Assembly: GCA_903850425.1 (NCBI GenBank)
Contig: CAINLR010000077.1
Location: 1 to 49,572, forward strand
Reading direction: 5' to 3'
Length of the DNA: 49,572 bases
Source: an uncultured Verrucomicrobia subdivision 3 bacterium
Lineage (GTDB): Bacteria > Verrucomicrobiota > Verrucomicrobiia > Limisphaerales > UBA11358
Within the stretch, counting starts at the first letter, position 1. Each line of letters begins with the position of its first letter. Positions 32,400-43,000 of the stretch are shown in pieces. The translations under genes were made by a program, and so were the position numbers. The notes below the pieces were generated by a model, which was not told the DNA's origin, ran no database searches, and was given only the letters and a program-made list of their open reading frames with translations.

Positions 32400-35300
32400 C
32401 AAAAACCATGAAGACAACCCAACTCCTGATTGGTGCAGCCTCGCTGTGCCTTGTTCTCACCGCCGCCGCCCAAAACGATCCGCTGACAAGCGGTTTTCTC
32501 AATCCGCCGGATTCCGCCAAGCCGCAGACGTGGTGGCATTGGATGAATGGCAACATTACAAAGGCAGGCATCACCGCCGATCTCGAAGCGATGAAGCAAA
32601 TCGGTCTCGGCGGCGTGACCATCGTGAATGCGGATTGCGGCATCCCGCACGGGCCGGTCAATTTCATGAGTCCCGAATGGCGCGATGATTTCAAGTTCGC
32701 CATAGCGGAGGCGAACCGGCTGGGCTTCGAACTGACGGTGGAAAATTGCGCCGGCTGGTCCAGCAGCGGTGGTCCGTGGAACACGCCGGAGAACGCCATG
32801 CAACAAGTCGTCTCCAGTGAACTGTCCGTCACCGGCCCCACGAATTACACCGGCAGTTTGCCGCAACCGCCCACCAAGTTGGATTTCTATCGCGACATCG
32901 CCGTGCTGGCGTATCCGGTTTCGGACGCGGATAGGGTGAACATGAAAGATTTTTCGCCGGTGGCTTCGGCGAGCAGTGATTCGCCTTCCGCTGCAAAAAT
33001 TTTGGATGGCGACGAACAGACATTCATAACACTTCCGTCGCCCAAGCCGGCCAAGGCGCAGTTTGTGCAGTTGGAATTTGCCCAGCCGTTTGCCGCGCGC
33101 ACCGTGAAAATTGTCGGCGGTCCGGGGATGCCGGAATGCAATGGCGCGGTGCAGGTTTCCGATGACGGCAAGTCGTTTCATGCGGTGCAGCCGTTTGCTT
33201 TTGGCCGGCGCAATTTCGGTCCGTGCCTCGTTGGGTTGGGCAGCGAACCGGTGAAAGCGCGTTTCTGGCGGATTGTGTTCACCGGCATTGGCGCGCGGGC
33301 CAAGGCCGCGACCATTTCCGTCGCCGAAGTCAGCCTTGAACAGGGTTTGTCGGTCAGCAATCTTGGCAAGAAAATTGCGATGGATGTCGGCGCAGGTGTC
33401 GGTCAGGCAGAGGCGACTTCGGATCGCGACGCCGCTTTAAACCCGGCCGGCGCGGTCCAGCGTCGCGACATCATTGATCTGACGTCCAAGCTGACGGCGG
33501 ATGGCAAATTCAATTGGCAGGCCCCTGCCGGAAAATGGACGGTGCTGCGTTTCGGCTACACGCCGACGGGTGCCAACAATCATCCGGCACCGACGGAAGC
33601 CACCGGTTTGGAATGCGACAAGTTCAGCAAGTCGGCGCTCGACGCGCATTGGAACGGTTTCATGCAAAAAGTCCTCGATGACATCAAGCCGCTCGGCGGA
33701 CGCGGACTGGTCGGGTCGCTGATTGACAGCTACGAAGTCGGTGGCCAGACGTGGACGAAAAATTTTCGCGAAGAATTTCAGAAACGTCGCGGCTATGATC
33801 TACTTACTTATCTGCCGGTGTTCACCGGTCGCGTTGTGGACAGCACCGCCGTCACCGAGCGTTTTCTCTGGGACTTGCGCCGCACCATCGCCGATTTGTT
33901 TGCGGAAAATTATTTCGGGCATTTCGCCGAACTCTGCCACCAGCACGGTTTGATCAGCGCCGTCGAACCTTACACCGGTCCGTTTGAATCCATGCAAAGC
34001 GGCGCGTCGGCGGATTTTGTGATGGGCGAGTTTTGGAGCGGCAGCGCGGGACATGCTTCCGTCAAACTTGCCTCGTCCATCGCACATGCTTACGGCAAAA
34101 CTTACGTCGGCGCGGAGTCGTTCACGGCCGCGCCCAGCGCCAAGGCCGGGCGCTGGCAGGAAGATCCCTATTCGCTCAAGACGCTCGGCGATCTGATGTA
34201 TGCCCAGGGCCTGAACCGCTATGTCTTCCACCGTTATGCCATGCAGCCGTGGACGAACCATTGGCCGGGTATGACGATGGGCCAGTGGGGGTTTCATTTC
34301 GAGCGCACGGAAACGTGGTGGCATCCGGGCAAGGCGTGGATTGATTACATTTCGCACTGCCAGTTTCTGTTGCAACAAGGCCGCTTCGTGGCGGATGCCG
34401 CGTATTTCACCGGCGAAAGCGCGCCCGTGGAAATGCGCCTCGGCGAGCCGAAGCTGCCCGCTGGCTACGATTTTGATGCCATCAACGCCGACGTGCTGCT
34501 GCATGGCGCGACGGTGAAAAAAGGCCGCATCACGCTGGCCAGCGGCGCGAATTACGGCGTGCTGATTCTGCCGGCGGCCGATCCCGACATGACGCCAGCG
34601 CTGTTGCAGCGCATCGCCGAGCTGGTGCGTGACGGGGCCACCGTGGTCGGCGCGACGCCCAAACAATCGCCGAGTCTCGTGGATTTTCCAGGTTGCGATT
34701 CACAGGTGAAAAAATTATCCGCCGAAATGTGGGGCAAATGCGACGGCAAAAATGTCATGGAAAATGCCTGCGGAAAAGGCCATGTCGTCTGGGGCAAGCC
34801 GATGAGCGAGGTTTTTGCCGCGCAAAATCTGAAACCGGATTTTGAATTCTCCGGCGCGGATGCGGAATCGAAGTTGGTTTCCGGTCATCGCGTCGCGGGC
34901 GAGGCGGAGATTTATTTCGTCTCGAATCAGCGCCGCGAGGTGGATTCCGCCGATTGCACGTTCCGTGTCAGCGGCAAAACGCCGGAGCTGTGGCATCCGG
35001 ACACCGGTGTCATCGAACGCGCCCCGGTCTGGCATGAACAGGATGGTCGCACCGTGGTGCATCTGAATTTTGATCCGGCGGGTTCCGTGTTTGTCATCTT
35101 CCGTTCGGCGGCGTCCGGCAATCAAATCGTGACGGCCAAAGTGAATCCGCCATGGCAAACCGTTTCGGGCGCGAACGGCGAACTGCTCGTGAAAGCCACG
35201 AGCGACGGCACGGCGACGTTCACCACGGCGTCAGGAAAAACTTTGCAAGCCGTGGCGGCGAATGTTCCCGCGGCGCAGGAAATTTCCGGACCGTGGACTT

Positions 35301-36463
35301 TGAACTTCCCGCCAAACTGGGGTGCGCCGGCGTCCGTGATGCTGGATAAATTAATTTCCTGGCCCGATCATCCAGACAAAGGCGTGAAATATTTCTCCGG
35401 CACGGCGATTTACGAAAAGGAAATTGAAATTTCCGCCGACCGGTTGTCCGCCGACCGCGAACTCTGGCTGAATCTCGGCGCGGTGAAGAATTTCGCGGAA
35501 GTTTTCCTGAACGACCAGAACCTCGGCATTTTGTGGAAGCCGCCGTTCCGCGCGAACCTCACCGCCGCCGCGAAGCTGGGCGTGAACAAGCTCGTTGTCA
35601 AAGTCACGAACCTCTGGCCGAACCGCTTGATCGGCGATGAACAATTGCCCCCGGATGTCGAGTGGAACGGCAAGCAGCTCGCGGCGTGGCCGAAGTGGTT
35701 TCTCGACGGGAAGCCGAGTCCGACGGGCCGGCTGACATTCACGACCTGGCATCACTGGACGAAAGATGACGCGCTGCTGCCGTCGGGACTGCTCGGTCCG
35801 GTGACGCTGCGCCGGCGGAAATTATTCCGGCGAAGTAAAACAATTCTGAAAATGAAATCTCGATTGCCATCGGCGCTTTTCACCTCGCTGATTCTGGCTG
35901 CTTTCGGGCAGCCTGGTTTCGCTCAAGATAAAACTCATCCGACGGCCGCGTCGTCGGGTGATTTGGCGGTCGATTTTGTGTCGCCGCCGGAGTCGGCCAA
36001 GCCAAAAACTTGGTGGCATTGGATGGGCGGCTGCATCAGCCGAGAGGGCATCACCGCCGATCTGGAATCCATGAAGAAAGCCGGACTCGGTGGCGCGTTC
36101 ATTTTTCACGTCGGTCAATTGCCGATTGATTCGCCGGTGAAATATCAAAGCGATGAATGGTGGAAGCTCATGCGTTACGCTTCGGACGAATCTGCGCGAC
36201 TTGGTCTGGATCTTGGTTTTCACAACTGCCCCGGCTGGTCTTCCAGCGGCGGGCCGTGGATCTACGACTTCGGGTTGCGTGTGACGTCGAGTATCAACTG
36301 GCCGGGATTGACGCATCCCGCCATCAGTGATGCGCTCGTCAGCGAACTGGATTTTACGCCGACGTTGTTGGATCTCCTGGGTTTGCCGCCAATGCCGAAA
36401 ACGGACGGCATTTCCTTGCGACCTGTCCTGCAAAATCCCAAGACGGCTTCGGCACACAAATAG
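32396..36463 (+). CDS. GH106 alpha-L-rhamnosidase, frameshift-extended into a downstream remnant
   Basis: The first ~1140 residues are a complete GH106 protein with a signal peptide (MKTTQLLIGAASLCLVLTAAAQ). PKTWWHWMNGNITKAGITAD, NCAGWSSSGGPW, DSYEVGGQTWTKNFREEFQK and a galactose-binding-like C-terminal sandwich (LWLNLGAVKNFAEVFLNDQN, GILWKPPFR) follow, ending GLLGPVTLR near 35810. There the frame should end. Shifting one base gives PAEIIPAK and a TAA at 35836-35838, the expected C-terminus. As sequenced the frame runs on through a second signal peptide (MKSRLPSALFTSLILAAFG, from 35852) to a stop at 36463. The start at 32396 overlaps the sulfatase stop; 32408 is an alternative. The enzyme proper is likely functional. 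Confidence 0.88.
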   Translation: MTKTMKTTQLLIGAASLCLVLTAAAQNDPLTSGFLNPPDSAKPQTWWHWMNGNITKAGITADLEAMKQIGLGGVTIVNADCGIPHGPVNFMSPEWRDDFKFAIAEANRLGFELTVENCAGWSSSGGPWNTPENAMQQVVSSELSVTGPTNYTGSLPQPPTKLDFYRDIAVLAYPVSDADRVNMKDFSPVASASSDSPSAAKILDGDEQTFITLPSPKPAKAQFVQLEFAQPFAARTVKIVGGPGMPECNGAVQVSDDGKSFHAVQPFAFGRRNFGPCLVGLGSEPVKARFWRIVFTGIGARAKAATISVAEVSLEQGLSVSNLGKKIAMDVGAGVGQAEATSDRDAALNPAGAVQRRDIIDLTSKLTADGKFNWQAPAGKWTVLRFGYTPTGANNHPAPTEATGLECDKFSKSALDAHWNGFMQKVLDDIKPLGGRGLVGSLIDSYEVGGQTWTKNFREEFQKRRGYDLLTYLPVFTGRVVDSTAVTERFLWDLRRTIADLFAENYFGHFAELCHQHGLISAVEPYTGPFESMQSGASADFVMGEFWSGSAGHASVKLASSIAHAYGKTYVGAESFTAAPSAKAGRWQEDPYSLKTLGDLMYAQGLNRYVFHRYAMQPWTNHWPGMTMGQWGFHFERTETWWHPGKAWIDYISHCQFLLQQGRFVADAAYFTGESAPVEMRLGEPKLPAGYDFDAINADVLLHGATVKKGRITLASGANYGVLILPAADPDMTPALLQRIAELVRDGATVVGATPKQSPSLVDFPGCDSQVKKLSAEMWGKCDGKNVMENACGKGHVVWGKPMSEVFAAQNLKPDFEFSGADAESKLVSGHRVAGEAEIYFVSNQRREVDSADCTFRVSGKTPELWHPDTGVIERAPVWHEQDGRTVVHLNFDPAGSVFVIFRSAASGNQIVTAKVNPPWQTVSGANGELLVKATSDGTATFTTASGKTLQAVAANVPAAQEISGPWTLNFPPNWGAPASVMLDKLISWPDHPDKGVKYFSGTAIYEKEIEISADRLSADRELWLNLGAVKNFAEVFLNDQNLGILWKPPFRANLTAAAKLGVNKLVVKVTNLWPNRLIGDEQLPPDVEWNGKQLAAWPKWFLDGKPSPTGRLTFTTWHHWTKDDALLPSGLLGPVTLRRRKLFRRSKTILKMKSRLPSALFTSLILAAFGQPGFAQDKTHPTAASSGDLAVDFVSPPESAKPKTWWHWMGGCISREGITADLESMKKAGLGGAFIFHVGQLPIDSPVKYQSDEWWKLMRYASDESARLGLDLGFHNCPGWSSSGGPWIYDFGLRVTSSINWPGLTHPAISDALVSELDFTPTLLDLLGLPPMPKTDGISLRPVLQNPKTASAHK

Positions 36464-36886
36464 ATTTTTGCCGAGATTTCCGACCGGGGTCCGCTGCCCA
36501 ACAACGGCATGCAGGAATGCAGCGTGTTTGACGGACGCTGGCGCTTGATTTACCGCGAAAAACTAACGCCCGCCTGGCGGCAGGTGCAGGCCGACAGCAG
36601 GGATTGGAAGGTCTGGCGTAATCGCACTTACGATGAGACGGTTAAGTTCAAAGACCAATTTCCACCGCAGTATCAAATCCTCTCGGAGATGGATTCGCAA
36701 AGTCGCGGCGGCCGAGTCCGTCCAATTGAGCTTTACGATTTGCAGTCTGATCCTGATGAAATGCACGATTTGGCGAGCACCGCAAAGTCGCGCGCAGAAC
36801 TCGACCGGCTTTACGCGGCATTGCGCGATTGGGTCAAGGAGACTCATGATCCCGCCGTCCATCCACCTTCAACCCCGCCAGAATAA
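35852..36886 (+). pseudogene. chimeric remnant: GH106 N-terminus joined to a sulfatase C-terminus
   Basis: From ATG 35852 the sequence encodes a signal peptide and the GH106 opening (PPESAKPKTWWHWMGGCISR, FHNCPGWSSSGGPWI). At about 36264 it switches to a sulfatase C-terminal domain (GLRVTSSINWPGLTHPAISD, DFTPTLLDLLGLPPMPKTDG). An in-frame TAG at 36461-36463 interrupts it. The same frame then continues [20 protein letters not shown] and [20 protein letters not shown] to 36886. The breakpoint, the missing GH106 body and the nonsense codon show a dead gene made by fusing two unrelated halves. Because of the upstream frameshift its first ~200 codons are presently appended to the intact GH106. Confidence 0.8.
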
Positions 36887-36944
36887 TTCATAGACTTATA
36901 CCGCCATGAAAAAATACATCCTGTGCTTTGCCTCGTTTTGCCTG

Positions 36945-37325
36945 CTCAATCATTCCGTGATCGCTGAAGACATCGTAGAGCAACTGATGCGTGATATGAC
37001 CTGCCGCGTGATGGCCGTGGTAATGCGCTTTCATGTCGGCGATACAATTTTCGAGAATCGCCGGAACCTCCGCCTCCGGCGCAACGCCCGTGGAAATCGC
37101 CATCGCCATCAGGCCGTGCCAGCCGTAGCGCGCGTCAATTTTCCCGCCGCGTTTTTCCTTGGCTGCGCCGTAAGTTTTGTTCGTCGCGTCATAATACGAC
37201 CGGTTCACCTCGGCGCGAACGTTCTGCGCCAATTCGTCCAGCGCGCTGGCTTCGGCATTTTTTCGGGCACGCGCCCGGCGTCGGCGGTGAAGCTCGGCTG
37301 CCAGATTTCGCCCGCCGCGTCGCCG
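36945..37325 (-). pseudogene. internal GH78 alpha-L-rhamnosidase fragment
   Basis: The minus strand encodes LDELAQNVRAEVNRSYYDAT, NKTYGAAKEK, then LMAMAISTGVAPEAEVPAIL, ENCIADMKAHYHGHHAAGHI and THQLLYDVFSDHGMIEQA. This is the (alpha/alpha)6 barrel of GH78 rhamnosidases. Neither the N-terminus nor the C-terminal sandwich is present. A preceding piece (GDAAGEIWQPSFTADAGRVPEK) is in another frame, and the two are rejoined if the six-T run (plus strand) at 37258-37263 is one base longer. The plus strand at 36906 begins MKKYILCFASFCLLNHS, possibly the 5' scrap of yet another exported protein. Confidence 0.6.
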
Positions 37326-38736
37326 CGCGCCACATAAACGAGCGTCGGCGTTCCAAACGCCGTCGCTGTTGCACGCGCGCACGCGGAATTTGTATTTGCC
37401 CGGCGGCAAATGGCTGTAGCTGACCGCGCGCTGGTTGCCGCCATCCACCCAGTTTTTTCCAACCCTTCAAGCTGCCACTGAAAGCGCACGCGTTCCGGCG
37501 CGGTGAGACTGATGCCGGTAAAATCAAATTGCACATAATGACGTCCCGGACTTAAAGTCAGATCCGGACTGCCGGCGCGGATTTCTTGCGCCGATCCGTC
37601 CAACAGCATTTCCTCGATGGCCACGTTTGGCGGCAGCGGGTTGGAGGGCAGTTTTGCCGGTTCGACCGAGACCACGCCTTTGACGGTTGCGAACCACAGC
37701 CAGCCATCGCGTCCGCGCCAGCAGGCTGGCTGGTAGCCGCCCGAACATTCCAGCGCCGGCAAATCATCCGATTGACCGAACGTGCGGCAGAAAATATTTT
37801 TGGCCTGGCCGTCGAAAAAAGCGTTCAGATCATTGCGATCCATCGAAAAAATTCCCGCGCGCGATCCGGCCCAAAGATTGCCCCGGCGATCTTTCAACAA
37901 CTGCGAAATGGTGTCGCTGGGCAAACCGTCGGCGCTGGTGCAGCGCGCCAATTGCTCGTCCCGCCAGCGCAGCAATCCGCCGCCGAGCGTGCCCACCCAC
38001 ACCGTGCCGTCGGCAACCGCCAGCAGCGACCAGAACCGAAAATTCGGTGAAGACGACGGTAAGGTATAGCGCGTAAACCGACCCGACGCGAACCGCCAGA
38101 GATGGCCATCGGCCGTGCCAATCCAAATGGCACCATCAGCATCGTCCGTGATCGCCAGCAGGTATTCGCCGCTTTGAAAACCCTCAGCCTGCGCAAAATG
38201 CTGCAATTTTCCATCGTTCCAGCAATACAGCCCGAACTCATTGCCGAGCCACATGCGTCCCTTCCGGTCCTCAAACAGCACGCGCACGACGGTGCCAACG
38301 GCCGCTTCCGAAAATGGCCGTTGCATGGCACCGTCGTTCCAAAGCCAGGTGCCGTTCTGAACGGTGCCCACCCACAAATTAGTTTGCGCATCGGGCCAGA
38401 GCGTCACGTCGCGCACCGGCAGTCGCGTGCTCGGGAATCCGCCATGAGCCGCTGAATATCTATCCGCTGCAACGCCGGCGTATTCGCGGGATCAAACGTG
38501 GTAAAATGCACGCCGTCAAATCGCGCGACCCCGGCTTGGAGCGTGCCCAGCCAGCAATACCCGTCCGGCGTCTGCGCCAGAGTGACAACGGAATTTTCCG
38601 GCAGCCCGCGCTCGGAATCCCAGACATCAATCAAATAATCACCCGGCGGTTCCGCAGTGGTCGCGGTCTGTCCGCGCGCCCTGCCACCGAGCCAGAAAAT
38701 CGCCAGGACCGAAAGTTGTAGAATGCGGCGAGACAT
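37326..38736 (-). pseudogene. decayed periplasmic propeller-type (Reg_prop/Y_Y_Y) sensor
   Basis: A signal peptide starts at 38736 (MSRRILQLSVLAIFWLGGRA). Two-component-regulator propeller repeats follow: YLIDVWDSERGLPENSVVTL, GYCWLGTLQAGVARFDG, LWVGTVQNGTWLWNDG, RMWLGNEFGLYCWNDGKL and others. Then comes a Y_Y_Y domain (FQWQLEGLEK, then SYSHLPPGKYKFRVRACNSD). The reading frame is broken near 38430 (one base missing) and at the six-T run (plus strand) 37453-37458. The membrane helix and histidine-kinase or DNA-binding part that should follow are gone, replaced by the GH78 fragment. Intact versions sense extracellular glycans and control polysaccharide-utilisation genes, so the locus may have lost its local regulator. 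Confidence 0.75.
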
Positions 38737-38850
38737 TTTTTGGCTGAACCACGACAAGCTAAACTGCCAAACCGACTCACGAAAGCGTAATTGAATTGGC
38801 AACCCACCGCAGCGATTCAGCTTTTGCGGCATTTTCAGCTCCCAAAAATA

Positions 38851-40002
38851 TCATTTCTTGCCAGCGCCATTCGAGCCGGACGTTTGGCTGGTCGCCGCCG
38901 ATGTGTTTTTCACGCCGGCAATTTCAGCGCAGACATTGAAGAAGCGGCGTTTGCGTTCAGAACTTATGCCCCAGTTGACCGGCGGCGATTGGTAACCTTC
39001 GTCCATGCCCTCGCCTTTGCGCCGATAGTCGAACCAGCCCCACGAAACGTGCTCGCTGATCGCCGCCGAAAAATTATTCGTCGGCTGGTCAAAATTTTCG
39101 TGATCGTCCTCATTGAGGAGCACCGGCATCGGCTTGAACGTCGGCACGGCGCGCGTCCGGTGAATCAAGGCGGTGATTTGCGCCGGCTCCTTAGCACCAT
39201 TGCCGTGGATAAGCGCAAAATCCGAAACCGCCATCGCGTTGGTCGAGGGCACAACGCGTCCGCCGAATGACGTGCCCACGAGCAGAGTGTGTCCATCGTC
39301 GCCTTTCGTCTGCCGCACACGCTCGATGAGTTCCGACACGCGGTCCGGCCGCAAAATGGGCGGCTGATAATTTGGATTCGACTCATTGCAAATTTCCACC
39401 AGCACATTCCGCCAGCCGCCGGCCAGCAACCAGCGCGTCGCTTCATCCGTCGCGCGGATGGCGGCCGGATCGCCTGCGAGCAGGGGCGACTGGCCGAAAT
39501 AAAATATCCCGACGATCACCACCATGCCCTGCTCATCCGCCGCGTCGAGCACGCGCCGCATCCGGTCGGCAAATTCCGGCCGCAGCGAGCCGTCGGCGGC
39601 GAATGCGCCGCTTTCCCACGGCTGCTTGCTCGAATAACCTTCCGGCGAGCCGCCTTGAAAATTCACTGTGAAGGCGAGCAGCCCGCGCCGTTTCCATTCC
39701 GGCATCGCCGCGATGAACTCCCGCACATTGCGTTCCGCGTCCCACTTGCCGGTGTCCGCGTAAGCCCAGCGCGCCGCCGTTTGTGGATTCAAATCATCAA
39801 ACGTCGCCTGCACCAGGCGCGTGTTGAGCAACAGCCCCTCGACGCGATGTCCATTCCAAACGCGCCCGGCGTAAGTTGGCTGGCCGTTGATGTAAAAATC
39901 TTCGCCCTTGATGCTGATCGCGGTTTTCCGAAGCGGCCCGGCATCGGCAAATACCGGCAGGACGAGGAAAAGAAAAAGCCCAAAGTGCTTCATGTGATTC
40001 AT
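38851..40002 (-). CDS. secreted glycoside-hydrolase-like (clan A, TIM-barrel) protein
   Basis: A 383-aa protein with a signal peptide (HFGLFLFLVLPVFADAG). The strand-helix rhythm is that of a TIM barrel. VLVEICNESNPNYQP resembles the strand-4 acid/base motif (Asn-Glu) of clan GH-A enzymes, and PMPVLLNEDDHENFD offers a Glu in the strand-7 nucleophile position. FIAAMPEWKRRGLLAFTVNF and MVVIVGIFYFGQSPLL fit strands 2 and 3. The exact GH family is not recognised. The C-terminal tail (TSAATSQTSGSNGAGKK) is low-complexity. The start may be the first Met or Met4. It follows the giant repeat protein after 36 bp and precedes the decayed sensor after 114 bp. Confidence 0.7.
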   Translation of the reverse strand: MNHMKHFGLFLFLVLPVFADAGPLRKTAISIKGEDFYINGQPTYAGRVWNGHRVEGLLLNTRLVQATFDDLNPQTAARWAYADTGKWDAERNVREFIAAMPEWKRRGLLAFTVNFQGGSPEGYSSKQPWESGAFAADGSLRPEFADRMRRVLDAADEQGMVVIVGIFYFGQSPLLAGDPAAIRATDEATRWLLAGGWRNVLVEICNESNPNYQPPILRPDRVSELIERVRQTKGDDGHTLLVGTSFGGRVVPSTNAMAVSDFALIHGNGAKEPAQITALIHRTRAVPTFKPMPVLLNEDDHENFDQPTNNFSAAISEHVSWGWFDYRRKGEGMDEGYQSPPVNWGISSERKRRFFNVCAEIAGVKNTSAATSQTSGSNGAGKK

Positions 40003-40038
40003 TTCAAGTTGACCTTGTAATTCCTCTCGACGGGTTCA

Positions 40039-43000
40039 TCAAGGAAGCAATTGGATGCGATAAAAACGCTGATTGAAATTAGTGGCCGTCGGATCTACAA
40101 AACGGAAGGGTAACGCCGGCGAGTTGCTCACTTGAAGCAGCGACCAGGTGAATAGGTTGGTTGAAACCAAGAGACCATAATCCGGGCCGGCATCGCCGGA
40201 AACCGCCAAACCAAATCCACCGTTGCTGAAAGCCATGCCGCTGATCGTCGGCGACATGGGACGCAACACGAAGACGCTGAAACTTTGGGTCGCGCTCAAG
40301 GCCGGCGTGCCGTTGTCAGTGACGATGACGCTGATCGAATTCGTCGAAGGCGCCTGCGCCATCGTGGGCCGCCAGGAGAAGATGCTGTTGCCGGAATTGA
40401 GCGTAGCGTTGGTCGGTGCAGCCAGCAGGCTCCAAGTCAAGGTCTGCGGCGGCACATTCGCATCCGTCGCCGAATTGGTCAGCGTCAAGGTTCGTCCGGC
40501 AAGGATGGTCTGGTTGCCGATGGCATTAGGCACCGGCGCGGCGTTCGGCAGGGCGACATTGTCAAACGTGGCGGCGCTGACCAGTGCGTTGTTGTGCGCC
40601 GTCACGGCCAAGCCCCAGAGTGAGGTGCTCGCAAAACCGGTCACGTTCGAACTTCCCATCGTCACCCAATTCACGCCGTTGGACGAATAGTTGGCAGTGA
40701 ACGTCGTCCCGCTGCGGACCAACTGCAGCCAGTAAGGCAAAACGAAGCCGCCGCCGGTGGTGCTGTAAGACGCGCCGTTGGTGGTGGGGCGATTCTGAAA
40801 GCTCACGCCGTTGCCGGGCGTGATGCAGAGAAAAACATTTCGCGCACCCGCTGAAGTGTTTTCGCGGATCATCACGCCGGCCTTGGACCACGGATCGGCG
40901 GCGGTCTGGCTCGTAACGCGCGCCGTGATGGTTCCATTGCCATGGTTGGTCTGCCAGACAAAATGAAACGCGTCGTTGGTGCTCCAAATATCCGCTCCGG
41001 AGCCGAGCAGCGTGTAGTTGGTGCTGCTGATGGCTGAACCACCAATGACGCCGAGGCTGCCGATGTCGGCGTCGCCCCACAAACCAAGCGGCGAAAGTGT
41101 TGTCGCAAAAAACTCGCGGTCGTGCACGATGCCCAGCGGGTCTTGCGGATTCCAGAAGGCTTCGAGATAAGCATTGTCGTTCGTCGCGCTGGCAAGGCCG
41201 CTGACCAGCGTCACGGCAAATAAATTCGTCGTGGCTCCGGGCTGAAGCATGTTGGTGTAGCAAATGCCCTCGGCGGTCAGAACGGTTGCGGTAATTTCCG
41301 CGCCGTTGCTGTTGAAGTAACGCGTGGTCACGCCGGGCACGGTGCCGACTTGTCCGGCGAGTGTGGCCAGACATTGAACGTCGCCGTTGTTTTGCAATTG
41401 CAACAGTTTCACCGTGCCGTTCGTCGTCAACGGCGTGAGGTTGAGTTGCTCCAGATCACCATTCGTGTCCGCAATGCCCTTGAGATATTTGATCGCCGAA
41501 AGCGCCAAATGCGTGTAAGTGCCCGCCTGCGTTTCCGGCACGACAGCGTAGGGAATGCCCCAATACCAGCTTTCATAAAGATACCGATTCGCGCGGCCGC
41601 CTTCGCGCTGGTGGAGATACATGCTGCTCAGGCTGCTGGTTTCGTAATAATTGTCGGCAGCGGTGATCGAACCTTGGTTGTTGGTGCCCGCGTTGCTGAC
41701 ATTGCAAATCAGCGTGTGGCGGCAGTTGCGCGATTGCAGGTATTGCTCGTAGGTGCGGATTTTCTGGCGGTTCTGCGCGCCGGTGGACAGTGAGCCGTTG
41801 AAACCAAAATAATCCCACGGGCAATCGGATTGCTGCGAATAATACGGGTGGTTGATCGTCGAAGCCATCGTCACAAATGACGCGACGATTTCATGCGCGG
41901 TGAAAGAAAAAGCCGTCGTCGGATTGGTGACGGTGAAGGCCAGGTTGTTGCCATCGAGCGCGGGAAAAGAATCCCACGGCCACCAAACCGGGCTGCTTGT
42001 TTCGCCGATTTTCACGTGCGGAAACCGCGCGTAATATCCGTTGAAAATATCGCTCCAGATGCCGTTGGTGTAGGGATAAATGCCGTCGGCGACGGTGAGA
42101 TCGCCGGTCCACCAGGCGGTCTGATCGTTCGTCGGCCACGTCGGATTCACTTGGCAAACCGGCTGCATATTTTCCATGTGATAATCGTGCGTGAACTCGG
42201 ACCAGATGATGCCGTTGGCCTGACAGCCCGCCGCCCAATTGCCCCAGGTGGCGATTTGCGACGCGGCGGAGTTGGTGGTGGGATTGGGAATGTTGCCGCC
42301 GAGTTCCGGGCAGTATTTCGTGTTGAATGGCAAAAGATTTTGCGCCAGCGACTGCTGCAACCACGCGGTGCTGCCGCCCCAGTCAGCGGAATGGAAAAAG
42401 TAACCATCTTGAAATTTCTGGACGAACGGCCACTGCGAATAATTCGTCATGCCGGTGTTGTCCGAAATGCCGCCCCACCAAATTTCGGATGGAATCGGGC
42501 GCGGCCGGACGCCGGTGTTCGGTCCCAAAGTCAAGGTAAGCTGGATGCTGTTGCTAAAAATGCTACCCGCGCCGTTTTGCGCAAGGATCGTGATCGTGTT
42601 TGTGCCCGCACGCAAATGCCGGACGGTGATGCTCCACGGCGAAACCGCCGGTGCCGCGCCGAAGTCCCACATCTTGTTGGTCAGGTCGCGGACTTCATAC
42701 CAAATCGGCCCCGGCGGCACGCCGCGCAAAATGCCGCCGAGATTGGTCGTGAGCGTGCTGACGGCGAAATTGCCGTTGGTGAATTGCACCAGCGGAAATT
42801 GCTGCGTGGGAATCAACCTCACCAAATGCGGCACGCTGGTGTCAATCGTGAACGCCCACGGCGTCAGCGGCGCGACGGTCAGGCCGTTGGTGTTGAGCGT
42901 GCCGGAATAATAAATCACCGGATAAGCCGTGTTGCTCACGATGCCGGCGTCGTTGACGCTCAGTTGTCCCGCCAGCGTGACACTGCCGTTGACCCAAATG

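Noticed and set aside
36461-36463. Programmed readthrough or pyrrolysine use at the in-frame TAG
   Set aside because: The surrounding gene is a chimera with a missing body, so plain decay is simpler, and there is no sign of a pylTSBCD system in the window.
36906-37337. 143-aa plus-strand protein starting with a signal-peptide-like MKKYILCFASFCLL
   Set aside because: Most of it is antisense to a GH78 fragment. Only the first ~17 codons could be a real 5' scrap, mentioned under that remnant.
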